64,000 bases of DNA from DATBFG01 sp036558645 (GTDB taxonomy: Bacteria > Acidobacteriota > Terriglobia > Terriglobales > Acidobacteriaceae). The notes beneath the pieces were generated by a model. It was not told where the DNA came from. It ran no database searches and worked only from the letters and a program-made list of their open reading frames with translations. The stretch covers positions 1 through 64,000 of the forward strand of contig DATBFG010000115.1 in NCBI GenBank assembly GCA_036558645.1, written 5' to 3'. Positions within the stretch are counted from its first letter, which is position 1. Each line of letters begins with the position of its first letter. The position numbers and the translations under genes are program-made. Shown piece by piece: positions 33,546 through 42,277 of this stretch.

Positions 33546-33935
33546 AGTTGCGAAATGGTGGGCCCTGTCGCGATGGAATGTCAAGGACCTGTGGTGGTCG
33601 AGAAACTGTGGATGACAGACCAGCGTCAGTGACTCTTCGCACGGTCGAAAGTGAGTCATGTCACACGAGACCGAAACCCCCAGAATCCTTATCTGGCATG
33701 GGAAAGGGCCGAATTGCGCCCTCTTGCCATCGGCCTCCCTTTCGACCCTCAGGCCAAAAACGACGATCTACAAATTAAGCCGGGCTTACCATGAGGAGCC
33801 ACATAAGTCTGAAGGCCCACACGAAATAGGCCCCACGGTCTGGAATATCTCAGCTCAGGGCGGTCTCGTGGTTCAAGCATCACGCGATCGCAACTATTCA
33901 ATGAGTTCGTAATGATTCATAGGAAGGACCTCTTT
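33546..33935. other. 390-base gap between divergent genes
   Basis: Divergent promoter region for the VOC gene (minus) and the GloVer gene (plus). Only short frames without family resemblance. AGGAAGGA (33920 area) is the ribosome-binding site for 33936. Nothing else recognised. Confidence 0.4.
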
Positions 33936-35237
33936 ATGTACTCCAAGAAATTCTCATTAGACTTGCAATTGGCACTGTTGCTTTCCCTACTAATGCTGGG
34001 ATTTGCGGGCAGTGCCGGAGCGGCGGATTTCAAGGTCTTGCTTGCATTTGATGGTTCTAACGGTGCACTGCCACGATGGCAGACCCTGACTTTCGATTCA
34101 TCCGGAAATCTTTACGGTGCATCGGCAGGAGGATCCTGGTACTACGGCGGCGTTGTCTACAAGCTAGTGCCAAATCCAGATGGAACCTGGGTTCAGAGCA
34201 TTCTCACCAGTTTCGACGGTGGCCTCGATGGCTGGGATGTATACAGCGGTGTGGTGTTTGATAATGCCGGAAACCTTTACGGTGAGACAGGCTCTGGCGG
34301 ACCGTTGCCGGGCGGTTGCGGCTTCTACACCTCAAATGGCTGCGGTACGGTCTATAAGCTCGCGCCGAATCCTGATGGGAGCTGGGCGAGAACGTTCGTG
34401 CACACATTTGAAGGGCGCAGCGATGGGCGAGCACCCGGGCACGGGCTTGTTTCCGATGCAGCGGGAAATTTCTACGGCACGACTGAGTCGGATGGGCTAT
34501 GTGATGGTGCCATATCTCGAGATAACAAATGTGGCACGGTATTCCAGCTAACGTCAAATCCAGACGGCAGTTGGACGCATGAAGTCATCGACTATTTCCC
34601 CAAGACGGGAACCTTCCCGCAAGGGGGCCTTGCGATTGACGCCGCGGGCGCCATGTACGGAACGACAGAGTGGGGCGGGGGATTAGGATCGTGTGACAAC
34701 AACAGTTGCGGTACCGTGTTTAAACTCGCCCCAAATCCAGATGGTACCTGGGCAGAAACAGTGCTTCATAGATTTGGCAATGCTCTCGACGGGAGCAGGC
34801 CCATAGGCGGAGTGATCTTTGACTCGGATGGCAACTTATACGGAACGACCTACAGCGGAGGGGACACCGCATGCGATTGCGGTACGGTCTTCAGGCTTAC
34901 ACCGAATCCCGACGGTAGTTGGACCGAACACGTATTGCTACGGTTCGCCGGGGGTGGACTGGGTAAAAATCCGTCGGCCGGGTTGGCGATGGATTCTGCG
35001 GGCAACTTGTACGGTACTGCGTACAGCGGTGGAGCGCACGGTTACGGCACCGTATTCAAATTAAGGCCAAACGTTGACGGAACCTGGACCAAGAGCGTGC
35101 TTCATGCCTTTTCCGGTGGCTGGGATGGATCGAACCCGTGGTCGAAGCTAATTTTGGATCCGGCGGGCGACCTATATGGCACAGCTTCGACTGGAGGGAG
35201 AGGGCGCAATGGAGTAGTATTCGAGATTGTGCCATAG
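33936..35237 (+). CDS. Secreted GloVer tandem-repeat protein
   Basis: 433 residues from ATG 33936 (AGGAAGGA 8 bases upstream). An ATG at 33912 would place eight polar residues before the signal. Signal peptide about 1-28 (LLLSLLMLGFAGSAGA). About seven GloVer units follow, with the variant VYKLAPNPDGSW instead of VFKLDxxG. The repeat is therefore longer than in the 1512 and 2940 proteins, and this is a separate branch. Three repeats carry extra Cys pairs. No TIG domain. It is followed by a strong hairpin terminator. Extracellular, function unknown. Confidence 0.9.
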   Translation: MYSKKFSLDLQLALLLSLLMLGFAGSAGAADFKVLLAFDGSNGALPRWQTLTFDSSGNLYGASAGGSWYYGGVVYKLVPNPDGTWVQSILTSFDGGLDGWDVYSGVVFDNAGNLYGETGSGGPLPGGCGFYTSNGCGTVYKLAPNPDGSWARTFVHTFEGRSDGRAPGHGLVSDAAGNFYGTTESDGLCDGAISRDNKCGTVFQLTSNPDGSWTHEVIDYFPKTGTFPQGGLAIDAAGAMYGTTEWGGGLGSCDNNSCGTVFKLAPNPDGTWAETVLHRFGNALDGSRPIGGVIFDSDGNLYGTTYSGGDTACDCGTVFRLTPNPDGSWTEHVLLRFAGGGLGKNPSAGLAMDSAGNLYGTAYSGGAHGYGTVFKLRPNVDGTWTKSVLHAFSGGWDGSNPWSKLILDPAGDLYGTASTGGRGRNGVVFEIVP

Positions 35238-35284
35238 CCGATAATCACAATGTCCGATAACAGGTATTATGTCAACTAAGCGAA

Positions 35285-35315
35285 GGGCCTGACCGGCTCT
35301 CGTCCGGCCAGGCCC
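35285..35315. terminator. Bidirectional hairpin terminator
   Basis: GGGCCTGACCGG, 7-base loop, CCGGCCAGGCCC: 12-bp stem with one mismatch, between the convergent GloVer and LysM genes. Followed by AATTA rather than a T-tract. Confidence 0.65.
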
Positions 35316-35334
35316 CAATTACTTCCTCTCACGA

Positions 35335-35706
35335 TTACGCTGCTGGAATCTTCAACTGCTGCCCTACCTGGATTTTGTCTGGGTTGGTGATGTTGTTGGC
35401 CTGTGCGATCTTCTTAAGCTCATTGGCATTTCCGTAGAACGACTTGCTAATGTTCGAGAGATTGTCTCCTGATTTGACCACGTACGTGGTTCCTGATCCG
35501 ACGGTGATGTTGTGCTGCAGGTCGCTGAAGCTCGGATCTACTTTCTTGATCTCGTCCCAGGCCTGGTTCTTGAGATGTTCGGTCGGCGCGGTTGCTGTGA
35601 GCACTGCCTTGTTGTTTTCCACGTGGAAGTTCTGGATCTGGAATCCATGCGCGGACATGAAATCTGCTACGGGCTGATATTTGTTCTTCAGGTCTTGATC
35701 AGTCAT
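35335..35706 (-). CDS. BON-LysM domain protein
   Basis: 123 residues. Residues 1-66 resemble a BON domain (VADFMSAHGFQIQNFHVENN, KAVLTATAPTEHLKNQAW). Residues 72-121 are a LysM domain (TYVVKSGDNLSNISKSFYGN, then IAQANNITNPDKIQVGQQL, KIP). The architecture is that of the E. coli potassium-binding protein Kbp (YgaU), though here slightly shorter. No signal peptide, so a cytoplasmic or non-classically exported location. Role either in K+ binding under stress or in cell-wall association; sequence alone cannot decide. Confidence 0.9.
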   Translation of the reverse strand: MTDQDLKNKYQPVADFMSAHGFQIQNFHVENNKAVLTATAPTEHLKNQAWDEIKKVDPSFSDLQHNITVGSGTTYVVKSGDNLSNISKSFYGNANELKKIAQANNITNPDKIQVGQQLKIPAA

Positions 35707-35904
35707 TGTTCAGCTACTCCTTTTATGAGTCGGCACGGAGACACTCTCCATGACCGCACTTGCGTAGTTGTCAGCGGCGCGCTTCTGGTTGCCTTCGAAT
35801 TTAAACAGGAATGCTTCAGGAGCACAGCTGTTCAGAGATGAGCTGCTACTTCTGTCAGGAAGTCCGGCGGGGTTCTCAGGAATTGAACAATGAAGTGTGG
35901 GGAA

Positions 35905-35939
35905 ACAAAAAAAGGCGGCTAGCCTTTCGGCTGCCGCCT
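35905..35939 (-). terminator. Rho-independent terminator of the 37514-35958 operon
   Basis: On the minus strand AGGCGGCAGCC, loop, GGCTAGCCGCCT (one bulge) is followed by TTTTTTTG. It lies 19 bases after the stop codon of the sialidase-like gene. Confidence 0.85.
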
Positions 35940-35957
35940 GTGGAGTCGAAGTGGCGT

Positions 35958-37514
35958 CTAGTGAGCCACAGGAACCTTGCCGAAGTTAACGTCTTGCACG
36001 TGGACTGAGCCAATCGCGCGACGTCCGTCGGTCCAGGTGATGAAGGCGCTGTTATTGAGAGTCGTATCGTAGTCGTAATCTCCCGCGTAGCAGGCCTGCA
36101 CTCCAGGATCCGGTTGTGCCGGTTGTGGGATGATTCCGCTGAGAGACTTCTGCGGCTGGAACGAAAGTCCGTTATCAGCCGATTGGCGGACCATACGCTC
36201 GTATTGGCAGCCAGGATCGTTCGGCGTGTTGCATGCCGTTGTAGCCTGGCGGCGATCGTACCAGGAAGCAGTCACCTTGCCGTTGGCATCAGCGGAAAGC
36301 GACGGCATCCATTGCGTCTTCAGTGGGGCATCCGCCGTGCCATTCAGTCTGCGCGGGCTGCTCCAAGTCACGCCGTTATCGGCCGAGCGAGTGTAGAAGA
36401 CGTCGCCAGGATCGCCGCTGGTGCCCAATCCGGCGTAGACGTAGTGCACTACGCCATTGGGGCCTACTGCGGGCTGTCCCCAGCCCATGTGACGGATGAT
36501 CGGTTTTACTTTCACGAAGTAGGGGTTATCGCAGGGTCCCTCGTTAATCGGCGGGAAAGACGGACCCATGGTCACGGAGGTCCAGGTCAGACCGCCATCG
36601 AGAGACTTGAACATGAGGTTCTGGCGGTTGGCGCCGCCGCCGCCGCCCTCGTTCATGCCTGCGAGAAATACCGTGCTGTTGTTGCCTTCGAAGCGAGGCG
36701 CGCCTACGGGCGAGCCGGTGAGCTGTGTTGGGCGAATGAAGGTGCTGCCGTTGTTCATGGCCACCGTGTGCCAAGTTGTGCCATCATCAGACCACGCGGA
36801 AGTGAGTCTGCCCTGGCCGACGGTGAAATCGGTGAAGGCGACATACATACGGCCGTAAGTGCCGCTGGTCGGTTCATTGTCGACCCACATGGACTCGCGG
36901 TCATCGGATCCGGCACTGTGTGCGCAGGCTCCAACGGCCCAAGTTTGGCCATCGTTTGAGGTCCAAAGGCCAATTCCCTGCCCGCCGCAGCTAGTGGCCA
37001 AGTCGCCGGCAAACCACTTGTTCAACTTGGCGTTGAACACAACGATGGGGTCGCCAAAGTTGGTTCCGTGGCCGTTGGCGAAAGGTGGAGGCAGGATTTG
37101 CGTAAAGGTCACGCCGCCGTCAGTGGAGACGGACGTGCCCGAATACTGGTTCACATTGTGGTCGTTGAAGTTGACCACGATGGTTGAGCCGTTGCCCCAC
37201 ACCATGCTCTCGCTCTTCGTGCAATTCGAGCTGTTGGCGCAAGAGCGATTGCTCACCAGGATGTTAGGTGGAGCTGCCAGCGCATCGTCGCCAGCCGCCG
37301 GCCTTCCCCCGCGGACCACTCCGCACTCGATCAGGACGCGTCCAGCTCGCATGTTGTCCTGCACCATGATGCTTTGCGCTGTAATCTGAGAGCAATCGAC
37401 ACCCACCGAAGTCATCTGGGCTTTCGCTGACGTCGGCTGAAGCACGCAGGCTGCCAGCAAGAATGCTGGAAGCGCAAAGTAGAAAAGTGTTTTACTTCTG
37501 CCGTACCTCTTCAT
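35958..37514 (-). CDS. Secreted BNR-repeat / sialidase-fold protein
   Basis: 518 residues. Signal peptide about 1-32 (FALPAFLLAACVLQPTSAKA). At least four Asp-box-like blocks: VSTDGGVTFTQ, TSNDGQTWA, SLDGGLTWTS and SADNGVTWSS, plus SADNGLSF. These fold as a sialidase-like propeller. No clear Arg triad or Glu/Tyr nucleophile set of true sialidases can be assigned, so a glycosidase activity is uncertain. The stop of the parvulin gene overlaps this ATG (TAATG), so the two are translationally coupled. The partner chaperone may help fold this or other exported proteins. Confidence 0.85.
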   Translation of the reverse strand: MKRYGRSKTLFYFALPAFLLAACVLQPTSAKAQMTSVGVDCSQITAQSIMVQDNMRAGRVLIECGVVRGGRPAAGDDALAAPPNILVSNRSCANSSNCTKSESMVWGNGSTIVVNFNDHNVNQYSGTSVSTDGGVTFTQILPPPFANGHGTNFGDPIVVFNAKLNKWFAGDLATSCGGQGIGLWTSNDGQTWAVGACAHSAGSDDRESMWVDNEPTSGTYGRMYVAFTDFTVGQGRLTSAWSDDGTTWHTVAMNNGSTFIRPTQLTGSPVGAPRFEGNNSTVFLAGMNEGGGGGANRQNLMFKSLDGGLTWTSVTMGPSFPPINEGPCDNPYFVKVKPIIRHMGWGQPAVGPNGVVHYVYAGLGTSGDPGDVFYTRSADNGVTWSSPRRLNGTADAPLKTQWMPSLSADANGKVTASWYDRRQATTACNTPNDPGCQYERMVRQSADNGLSFQPQKSLSGIIPQPAQPDPGVQACYAGDYDYDTTLNNSAFITWTDGRRAIGSVHVQDVNFGKVPVAH

Positions 37515-38515
37515 TATTTTTCTCCTCGTTCTTCCGCTAGTTTTTCACCTTTGGAAGGTGAGCTTGAGACTGGCTGCTGCTCCCCCGAAACGGCACCCAT
37601 AGCAGTCCCGAAATATTTCTCATCCATCCAAATACCGGCCTTCTTCTTCATTTCATCCAACTTCGCTTGCACCTTTCGATTTTGAACTCTCTGCTCGACA
37701 ACCGATTTTGCTTCCGTCAATGGCTGTTGGTTGTGATCCACCAGATGGAACAAAATGATCCTGTCCGGCGAGTCTTCTCCTTCAGCCCATTCGCCCTTTT
37801 TGAGCGAAAAAGCTATTTGCTCCATCTTTGGGGGTAAAATTCCGCGATTAAAAGTAATTGGCGCGGCGTCCAACAATCCGATATGTGAATCCTTAAATTC
37901 ATCCGCCAGTTTTTGTGGATCTCCGCCGGACTTGGCTGCCTGAAGAATGGCGTCAGCGCGGGCTCTGGCGGCGTCCGGAGCTAAGCCGTTCGTATTGTTA
38001 GATCCCGCTCCTTTTTTCCAAATGAAGAGGCGGCGCATGAGGACGCGATCAAAGTCGTCAGGGTGAGATGAATAATATTGCTCGATCTCTTCCGCGGTCG
38101 GCTTCGACTGATCCTTCAACTTGTTGAATTGCGCATCAGAGAGAATCTGCATGCGGTTGACGATCAACTGACGGCGAACCTCTGGAGTCTGATCCAGGTG
38201 TTCGGCGGCCGCTTGTTGGGAGAGCATCAAGACCGATGCGTAGTCTTCACCCATTTGGCGGCGGTCTTTCTCATCTTCGCCACCCTCTTCGGCGTCACGG
38301 GGCTTGGGTTCGATATCCTCAATCATCGATTCGTACTCGCTCTGTGTGACGGATACGCCGCCAACCTTGAGAATGACGTGATCTGAGGAAGCTGACTTTT
38401 TTGCCGATGAAGCAGATTTGGCGGTTGACTCTTCGCTGCGCGATTCTTGCGACTGGCAAACACCAACTGCGAGGCCTAATACAAGAAGAAGTAATGCGAT
38501 TCGTGAACTAATCAA
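37514..38515 (-). CDS. Exported parvulin-type peptidyl-prolyl isomerase (SurA/PrsA-like)
   Basis: 333 residues. Signal peptide 1-22 (LLLLVLGLAVGVCQS), a Ser/Lys-rich linker, then a SurA-type N-terminal chaperone helix region (about 48-140) and a degenerate PPIC domain (about 150-275: VLMRRLFIWKK, ADAILQAAKSGGDPQKLADE, FKDSHIG, FSLKKGEWAEGEDSPDRIIL). It has a C-terminal disordered tail. Probable periplasmic folding factor. First gene of a two-gene operon with the BNR protein. Confidence 0.85.
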   Translation of the reverse strand: MISSRIALLLLVLGLAVGVCQSQESRSEESTAKSASSAKKSASSDHVILKVGGVSVTQSEYESMIEDIEPKPRDAEEGGEDEKDRRQMGEDYASVLMLSQQAAAEHLDQTPEVRRQLIVNRMQILSDAQFNKLKDQSKPTAEEIEQYYSSHPDDFDRVLMRRLFIWKKGAGSNNTNGLAPDAARARADAILQAAKSGGDPQKLADEFKDSHIGLLDAAPITFNRGILPPKMEQIAFSLKKGEWAEGEDSPDRIILFHLVDHNQQPLTEAKSVVEQRVQNRKVQAKLDEMKKKAGIWMDEKYFGTAMGAVSGEQQPVSSSPSKGEKLAEERGEK

Positions 38516-38829
38516 CCGATTCCCCCTGGGATGAACGACTCATAACGTGCGATCTATTTGCTGACTACACAGACCGAGAGTGTGAAGAAAGTCAGATTCG
38601 GATCCGTGAGGCAGATGAGAATCAAACGTTAGTGGTACGTACTATGAGCGGTAGTACGCGCGGACGCTAACGTTAGTCCATTCTGGTGACCGCTGTCAAT
38701 GTGCAAAAAAATGCAGTGGCCCGCCGGTCGCGAGGTTCGGCGAGCTGGCGTTCAGCGGTCGGCAATCAAGGAGAAAAAGCTGCGGTGTTGTACGACTTTC
38801 GGTCGGCCTGTTTTTTGTTTTAGAGAAGA
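38516..38829. other. Upstream region of the parvulin operon
   Basis: ACGTTAGT occurs at 38630 and again in CTAACGTTAGT (38677-38687), bracketing GTGGTACGTACTATGAGCGG. These could be operator-type sites for the minus-strand operon; no consensus promoter is clear. No gene recognised. Confidence 0.3.
38612..38692. repeat. Doubled ACGTTAGT motif
   Basis: AAACGTTAGT (38628) and CTAACGTTAGT (38677) flank an imperfect palindrome with TACGTAC and TAGTACG-like parts. The word AAACGTTAGT also appears at 359, upstream of the 444 promoter. Possible shared operator, or chance. Confidence 0.3.
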
Positions 38830-39098
38830 TTGGGTGTCCAAGCGATCAGTGCTTGTTTGGCTCTTATTGCAGGCATTCTGGTTGTGCTGGGATGGGCTGG
38901 AGTCGGAGCAAATGATACCAGGATCAAAGTCGTGCGGTTTTCGAGGAAAACAGCATAGAGATTTTCGTAGATGGCCGAAAGTCTCTTATAAAAGTCGGTG
39001 AGCACTCTGACAAGTCACTGCTGATCGGAGACATTCACGGGGCCGAGGATCGACCGCGCATATCGAGGCGAGCTACTGAGAGCTCGCGGTTTGATTAG
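38830..39098 (+). pseudogene. Possible frameshifted small exported protein
   Basis: From TTG 38830 (AGAGAAG upstream) the frame reads LGVQAISACLALIAGILVVL, then GWAGVGANDTRIKVVRF, which is signal-peptide-like, and soon hits a TAG. One base later the adjacent frame is open: ENSIEIFVDGRKSLIKVGEH, then SDKSLLIGDIHGAEDR, ending at TAG 39096. The join would give an about 88-residue exported protein. The family is not recognised and the start is weak, so this is tentative. Confidence 0.3.
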
Positions 39099-39100
39099 CC

Positions 39101-40462
39101 TCAGTCGTAGTATTCCAGCCCAAGGTGAGTGATCAGTTCTTCTCCGCGTAAATGTCGCAGCGTATTCTTCAGTTTCATGAGCTGGATGAACAGATCATGC
39201 TCGGGATACAAACCCGGAACCGTCATGGGTGATTTGAAGTAGAAGCTCAACCACTCCTGGATGCCGAGTCCTCGCAGCTCCGACGTCCGTTGAGCGAGAT
39301 CGAGGAATAGAACGAGATCCAGCACAATGGGCGCGGCAAGGATCGAGTCGCGGCAGAGAAAGTCGATTTTGATCTGCATGGGATAGCCGAGCCAGCCGAA
39401 GATGTCGATGTTGTCCCAGCCTTCTTTATTGTCACCACGTGGCGGGTAGTAGTTGATGCGGACCTTGTGGGTGAAGTCACCGTAGAGATCGGGATAAAGG
39501 TCAGGCTGCAAAATGTGCTCGAGCACTGAGAGCTTTGATTCTTCCTTGGTCTTGAAAGACTGCGGATCGTCAAGTACTTCTCCGTCGCGGTTGCCAAGGA
39601 TGTTGGTGGAGAACCATCCGCTCAGACCGATCATTCGCGCTTTAAAGCCGGGGGCAAGGATCGTCTTAATAAGCGTCTGGCCAGTCTTAAAGTCCTTACC
39701 GCAGATGGGAGCTTCGTTGCGGCGAGACAGCTCTAGCATGACGGGGAGATCAACGGTAAGGTTGGGTGCACCATTCGCAAACGGCACGCCTTCCATCAAA
39801 GACGCATAGGCGTAAATCATCGACGGAGCGATGTCTTCGTCGTTCTGCATCATCGCCTTTTCAAAGGCCTTCTGAGATTGGTGGGCAGCAGTGGGCTGCA
39901 GAAAGATTTCGGTAGATCCGCACCAGATCGTGATAAGGCGCGAGGCTCCGGAAGATTTCTTGAATTCCTGAATATCAGCTCGTACCTGCTCAGCAAGATC
40001 CATCTTGTTCTTGCCCTTCTTGACATTCGAGCCGTCGAGCTTCTTGACGTAATTACGATCGAAGACAGCCTTGCGGGGCTTCACCGAGCTGAGAAATGGT
40101 TTGATCTGATCGAGCGTGCGACTCTCCAGTACACCCGCCTTCGAAGCAGCGGCATACATATCGTCCTCGAAGATGTCCCAACCGGTGAACACGAGGTCAT
40201 TCAAGCTCGCAAGAGGCACGAATTCCTTGATCGCCGGTGAGCGGCCATCGGTGCGCTTGCCGAGGCGAATGGTGCCCATCTGGGTGACAGACCCAATAGG
40301 CTTGGCGATGCCCTTGCGGACCGCCTCGACACCGGCGACGAACGTCGTAGCCACGGCCCCCATGCCGGGGATCATGACTCCCAACTTTCCTTTCGGTGCT
40401 TTCACTTCGCCTTGGTTATTTTCAGATTTCGTCTTTGGTGCAGAGACTTGCCGCTTCGCCAT
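39101..40462 (-). CDS. ino1: Inositol-3-phosphate synthase
   Basis: 453 residues. A Lys/Pro-rich N-terminus precedes the NAD-binding loop LGVMIPGMGAVATTFVAGVE (about 28-47). Typical Ino1 motifs follow: IWCGSTEIF, GVPFANGAPNLTVDLPVMLE, CGKDFKTGQTLIKTILAPGF (catalytic Lys region), LSGWFSTNILGNRDGEVLDD and MQIKIDFLCRDSILAAPIVL. It converts glucose-6-phosphate to myo-inositol-1-phosphate, for inositol lipids or polyol solutes. Monocistronic. Annotated by motif resemblance to MIPS of bacteria and archaea. Confidence 0.95.
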   Translation of the reverse strand: MAKRQVSAPKTKSENNQGEVKAPKGKLGVMIPGMGAVATTFVAGVEAVRKGIAKPIGSVTQMGTIRLGKRTDGRSPAIKEFVPLASLNDLVFTGWDIFEDDMYAAASKAGVLESRTLDQIKPFLSSVKPRKAVFDRNYVKKLDGSNVKKGKNKMDLAEQVRADIQEFKKSSGASRLITIWCGSTEIFLQPTAAHQSQKAFEKAMMQNDEDIAPSMIYAYASLMEGVPFANGAPNLTVDLPVMLELSRRNEAPICGKDFKTGQTLIKTILAPGFKARMIGLSGWFSTNILGNRDGEVLDDPQSFKTKEESKLSVLEHILQPDLYPDLYGDFTHKVRINYYPPRGDNKEGWDNIDIFGWLGYPMQIKIDFLCRDSILAAPIVLDLVLFLDLAQRTSELRGLGIQEWLSFYFKSPMTVPGLYPEHDLFIQLMKLKNTLRHLRGEELITHLGLEYYD

Positions 40463-40669
40463 TTTGAGGACGCTTCCTTATGAGAACTCAGAGATATGGG
40501 CAAACAATCATCGTCTCGTATTAAGCCATGATTTGCAACTTGCGGAGCCTGAACGTGCCAGAGGTAGGTTCGAATGTGGGAATCGGGCATTCAATGGAGA
40601 GGGCCCACGATGAAGGCAAAGTGTCGGGTTTGTTGTTTCTAGTTCGTACTCGGGCCCTTCATGCTCCTG

Positions 40670-41098
40670 TCAGTTCCCTTCCAAGTCCATCGTCTTTAAC
40701 GGCAGATCCCAATGTGCGTCGAGGATTTCGAAGCGGCGCTGCTCTTCGCGATTGTAAGTATCTTGATCGGGCCATAGTTGTTTTTTCAATGCATCTTCGT
40801 TGTATGGTTCATTCGCGACGGTTGCATTCTTGAAGACGATGGTGACCTGGTAGTCCCATCGTCCGTCTTCGGTTGTGTGATAGCGAGGCTGATCCATCCA
40901 GACTTTGAGCATGCGGCCCATCTCGACCTCTTTCCTTAAGAGCGGGTAGTGATTCTTCTTGAAGAGCTTGAGGAATTCGTCGGCGTGTCCCCACTTCGTT
41001 TTGTAGTAGTACTCGACGGTGAAGGGCTGGGAAGAACTCTGGGCGAATAGAGGAGCGGCAGCCAGGAACAGCACCAGTGCGAGGAAGGAAGGTTTCAT
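40670..41098 (-). CDS. Small secreted protein, function unknown
   Basis: 142 residues with a signal peptide (1-20, LALVLFLAAAPLFAQ). The mature part opens with FTVEYYYKTKWGHADEFLKL, a strand-helix typical of ferredoxin-like (Dabb/ABM-type) folds. It continues with a Trp/Tyr-rich stretch (VWMDQPRYHTTEDGRWDYQV) and a C-terminal helix. The first strand-helix resembles each half of the protein at 444-1148. It may be periplasmic; no catalytic motif seen. Preceding the DedA gene but separated by an AT-rich hairpin. Confidence 0.75.
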   Translation of the reverse strand: MKPSFLALVLFLAAAPLFAQSSSQPFTVEYYYKTKWGHADEFLKLFKKNHYPLLRKEVEMGRMLKVWMDQPRYHTTEDGRWDYQVTIVFKNATVANEPYNEDALKKQLWPDQDTYNREEQRRFEILDAHWDLPLKTMDLEGN

Positions 41099-41110
41099 CA
41101 GAACTCCTAT

Positions 41111-41184
41111 TCTCGGATTGCCGGATTTACGAATTCATGTATTGAAATGCAAAATCAATCAATTCGCAAATTCGGCAATTAGAA
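41111..41184. repeat. AT-rich intergenic hairpin
   Basis: Left arm GGATTGCCGGATTTACGAATT (41115-41135) pairs with right arm AATTCGCAAATTCGGCAATT (41161-41180) with three mismatches. The left arm word also occurs at 28037. It lies between the DedA stop and the secreted-protein start on the minus strand. Confidence 0.65.
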
Positions 41185-41191
41185 AATAGCC

Positions 41192-41815
41192 TCACTCGGT
41201 TCGGAGCCGATTCTGCCAGTGAGACCACACGAACCAAATGACGCCTGCGGCGAGGAAGACTCCGATCACTACATCGAATTGATGGAAGTACTTCCCCAGT
41301 TCGCGCCAGTTTTCACCGAGTTTCATGCCGAGGTATGCCAATCCCAAGCACCATGGCCAGGAACCGAGGAAGGTATAGATATGAAATTTTCCGCGAGGCA
41401 TACGGGCGATTCCGGCGGGGAGAGCGATAAATGTCCGGATAACAGGTAACAGACGCCCGATAAAGACGGCAAGGTAGCCCCAGCGTTGGAAGAAGCGATC
41501 TGCCCAGTTCAGTTCACGACGCCCCATGAGAATCCATCGGCCGTAGCGTTCGACAAGAGGTCGTCCACCGTAATAGCCGATTTCATATGCGACGAGAGAA
41601 CCCAGGTTACATCCGATGGCTCCGGCAGTCGCGGCCCAGAAAATGTTCATGGTGCCTTCGTACACCAGAAAGCCGGCGAACGGCATGATCAATTCCGAAG
41701 GCAGAGGAATACAGGCGGACTCGATGGCCATCAGGAACGCAATGCCGCCATAGCTTGTGGAAGCAATGACGGACTTAATAAAGATGAAGAGAACGCCGAG
41801 GATCTTTTCCGTCAT
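41192..41815 (-). CDS. DedA family membrane protein
   Basis: 207 residues, about five hydrophobic segments. DedA/SNARE-associated signature: AIESACIPLPSELIMPFAGF (about 30-49), the Gly-rich G-x-N-L-G-S-L-V-A-Y-E-I-G-Y-Y-G-G segment, and FIGRLLPVIRTFIALPAGIA R-M, where the Arg is functionally important in the family. Members help lipid scrambling (undecaprenyl phosphate recycling) and membrane homeostasis. Co-oriented with the small gene 41836-42060 (20-base gap). Confidence 0.93.
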   Translation of the reverse strand: MTEKILGVLFIFIKSVIASTSYGGIAFLMAIESACIPLPSELIMPFAGFLVYEGTMNIFWAATAGAIGCNLGSLVAYEIGYYGGRPLVERYGRWILMGRRELNWADRFFQRWGYLAVFIGRLLPVIRTFIALPAGIARMPRGKFHIYTFLGSWPWCLGLAYLGMKLGENWRELGKYFHQFDVVIGVFLAAGVIWFVWSHWQNRLRTE

Positions 41816-41835
41816 GATGAGTTGCGGCGGAGGAG

Positions 41836-42060
41836 CTAGAAGGAGCCTTCCTGGGTAAATGTGAATCCGGGCAGAGAGGCACCCTCGCCACCCTTGGTGA
41901 CCTTTACGCGTACAGTGGGAGCGTCGGGAGCAGTAACTTCAGCTGGTCGCAGAACCGCGAATTGCGCAAATACTTCGCTGTAGACCTTTGTGACCAGATA
42001 ATCTTGGCCGCTATCGTCTTTGCGCCACACCTGGCCCAACTGGATCGACTTTACTGCCAT
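41836..42060 (-). CDS. Small conserved-looking protein upstream of dedA
   Basis: 74 residues: IQLGQVWRKDDSGQDYLVTK, VYSEVFAQFAVLRPAE, then a beta-rich tail KVTKGGEGASLPGFTF. It resembles a compact SH3-like or PilZ-size beta barrel by pattern only. It lies 20 bases before dedA on the same strand and is probably co-transcribed. Not recognised as a named family. No signal peptide. Confidence 0.6.
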   Translation of the reverse strand: MAVKSIQLGQVWRKDDSGQDYLVTKVYSEVFAQFAVLRPAEVTAPDAPTVRVKVTKGGEGASLPGFTFTQEGSF

Positions 42061-42139
42061 GGATTGTCCTCTCGATGAAGCTTCAGACTACCGGGACGAA
42101 AGAAGCGCGTCAATGCCAGCATGGTTACTGAAGGGTAAT

Positions 42140-42239
42140 GAGATTTCAGATTGGAGGATTTCAGATTTCAGATTTGCACACCATTCTCCGCGACGCGACG
42201 TTTAATCTGCAATCTAAAATCCGTCAATCCGAATCTCAA
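42140..42239. repeat. Long imperfect AT-rich hairpin
   Basis: Left arm (42140-42176) consists of GAGATTTCAGATTGGAGGAT then TTCAGATTTCAGATTT. The right arm (42202-42239), read on the other strand, gives GAGATTCGGATTGACGGATT then TTAGATTGCAGATT. The arms match at about 29 of 35 positions across a 25-base GC-rich loop. It sits between two divergent genes and is the best formed member of the family. Confidence 0.7.
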
Positions 42240-42277
42240 ATGCGCGGTTCCCCGTGTGGCATCAAGCGTTTGGTACC

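Noticed and set aside
36114..36959. 281-residue plus frame over the BNR protein
   Set aside because: It runs opposite a protein with signal peptide and Asp-boxes; its composition is that of a GC-rich antisense frame.
38699..39001. 100-residue plus ORF
   Set aside because: No signal, domain or ribosome-binding site; neighbouring frames give a better (though still weak) reading.
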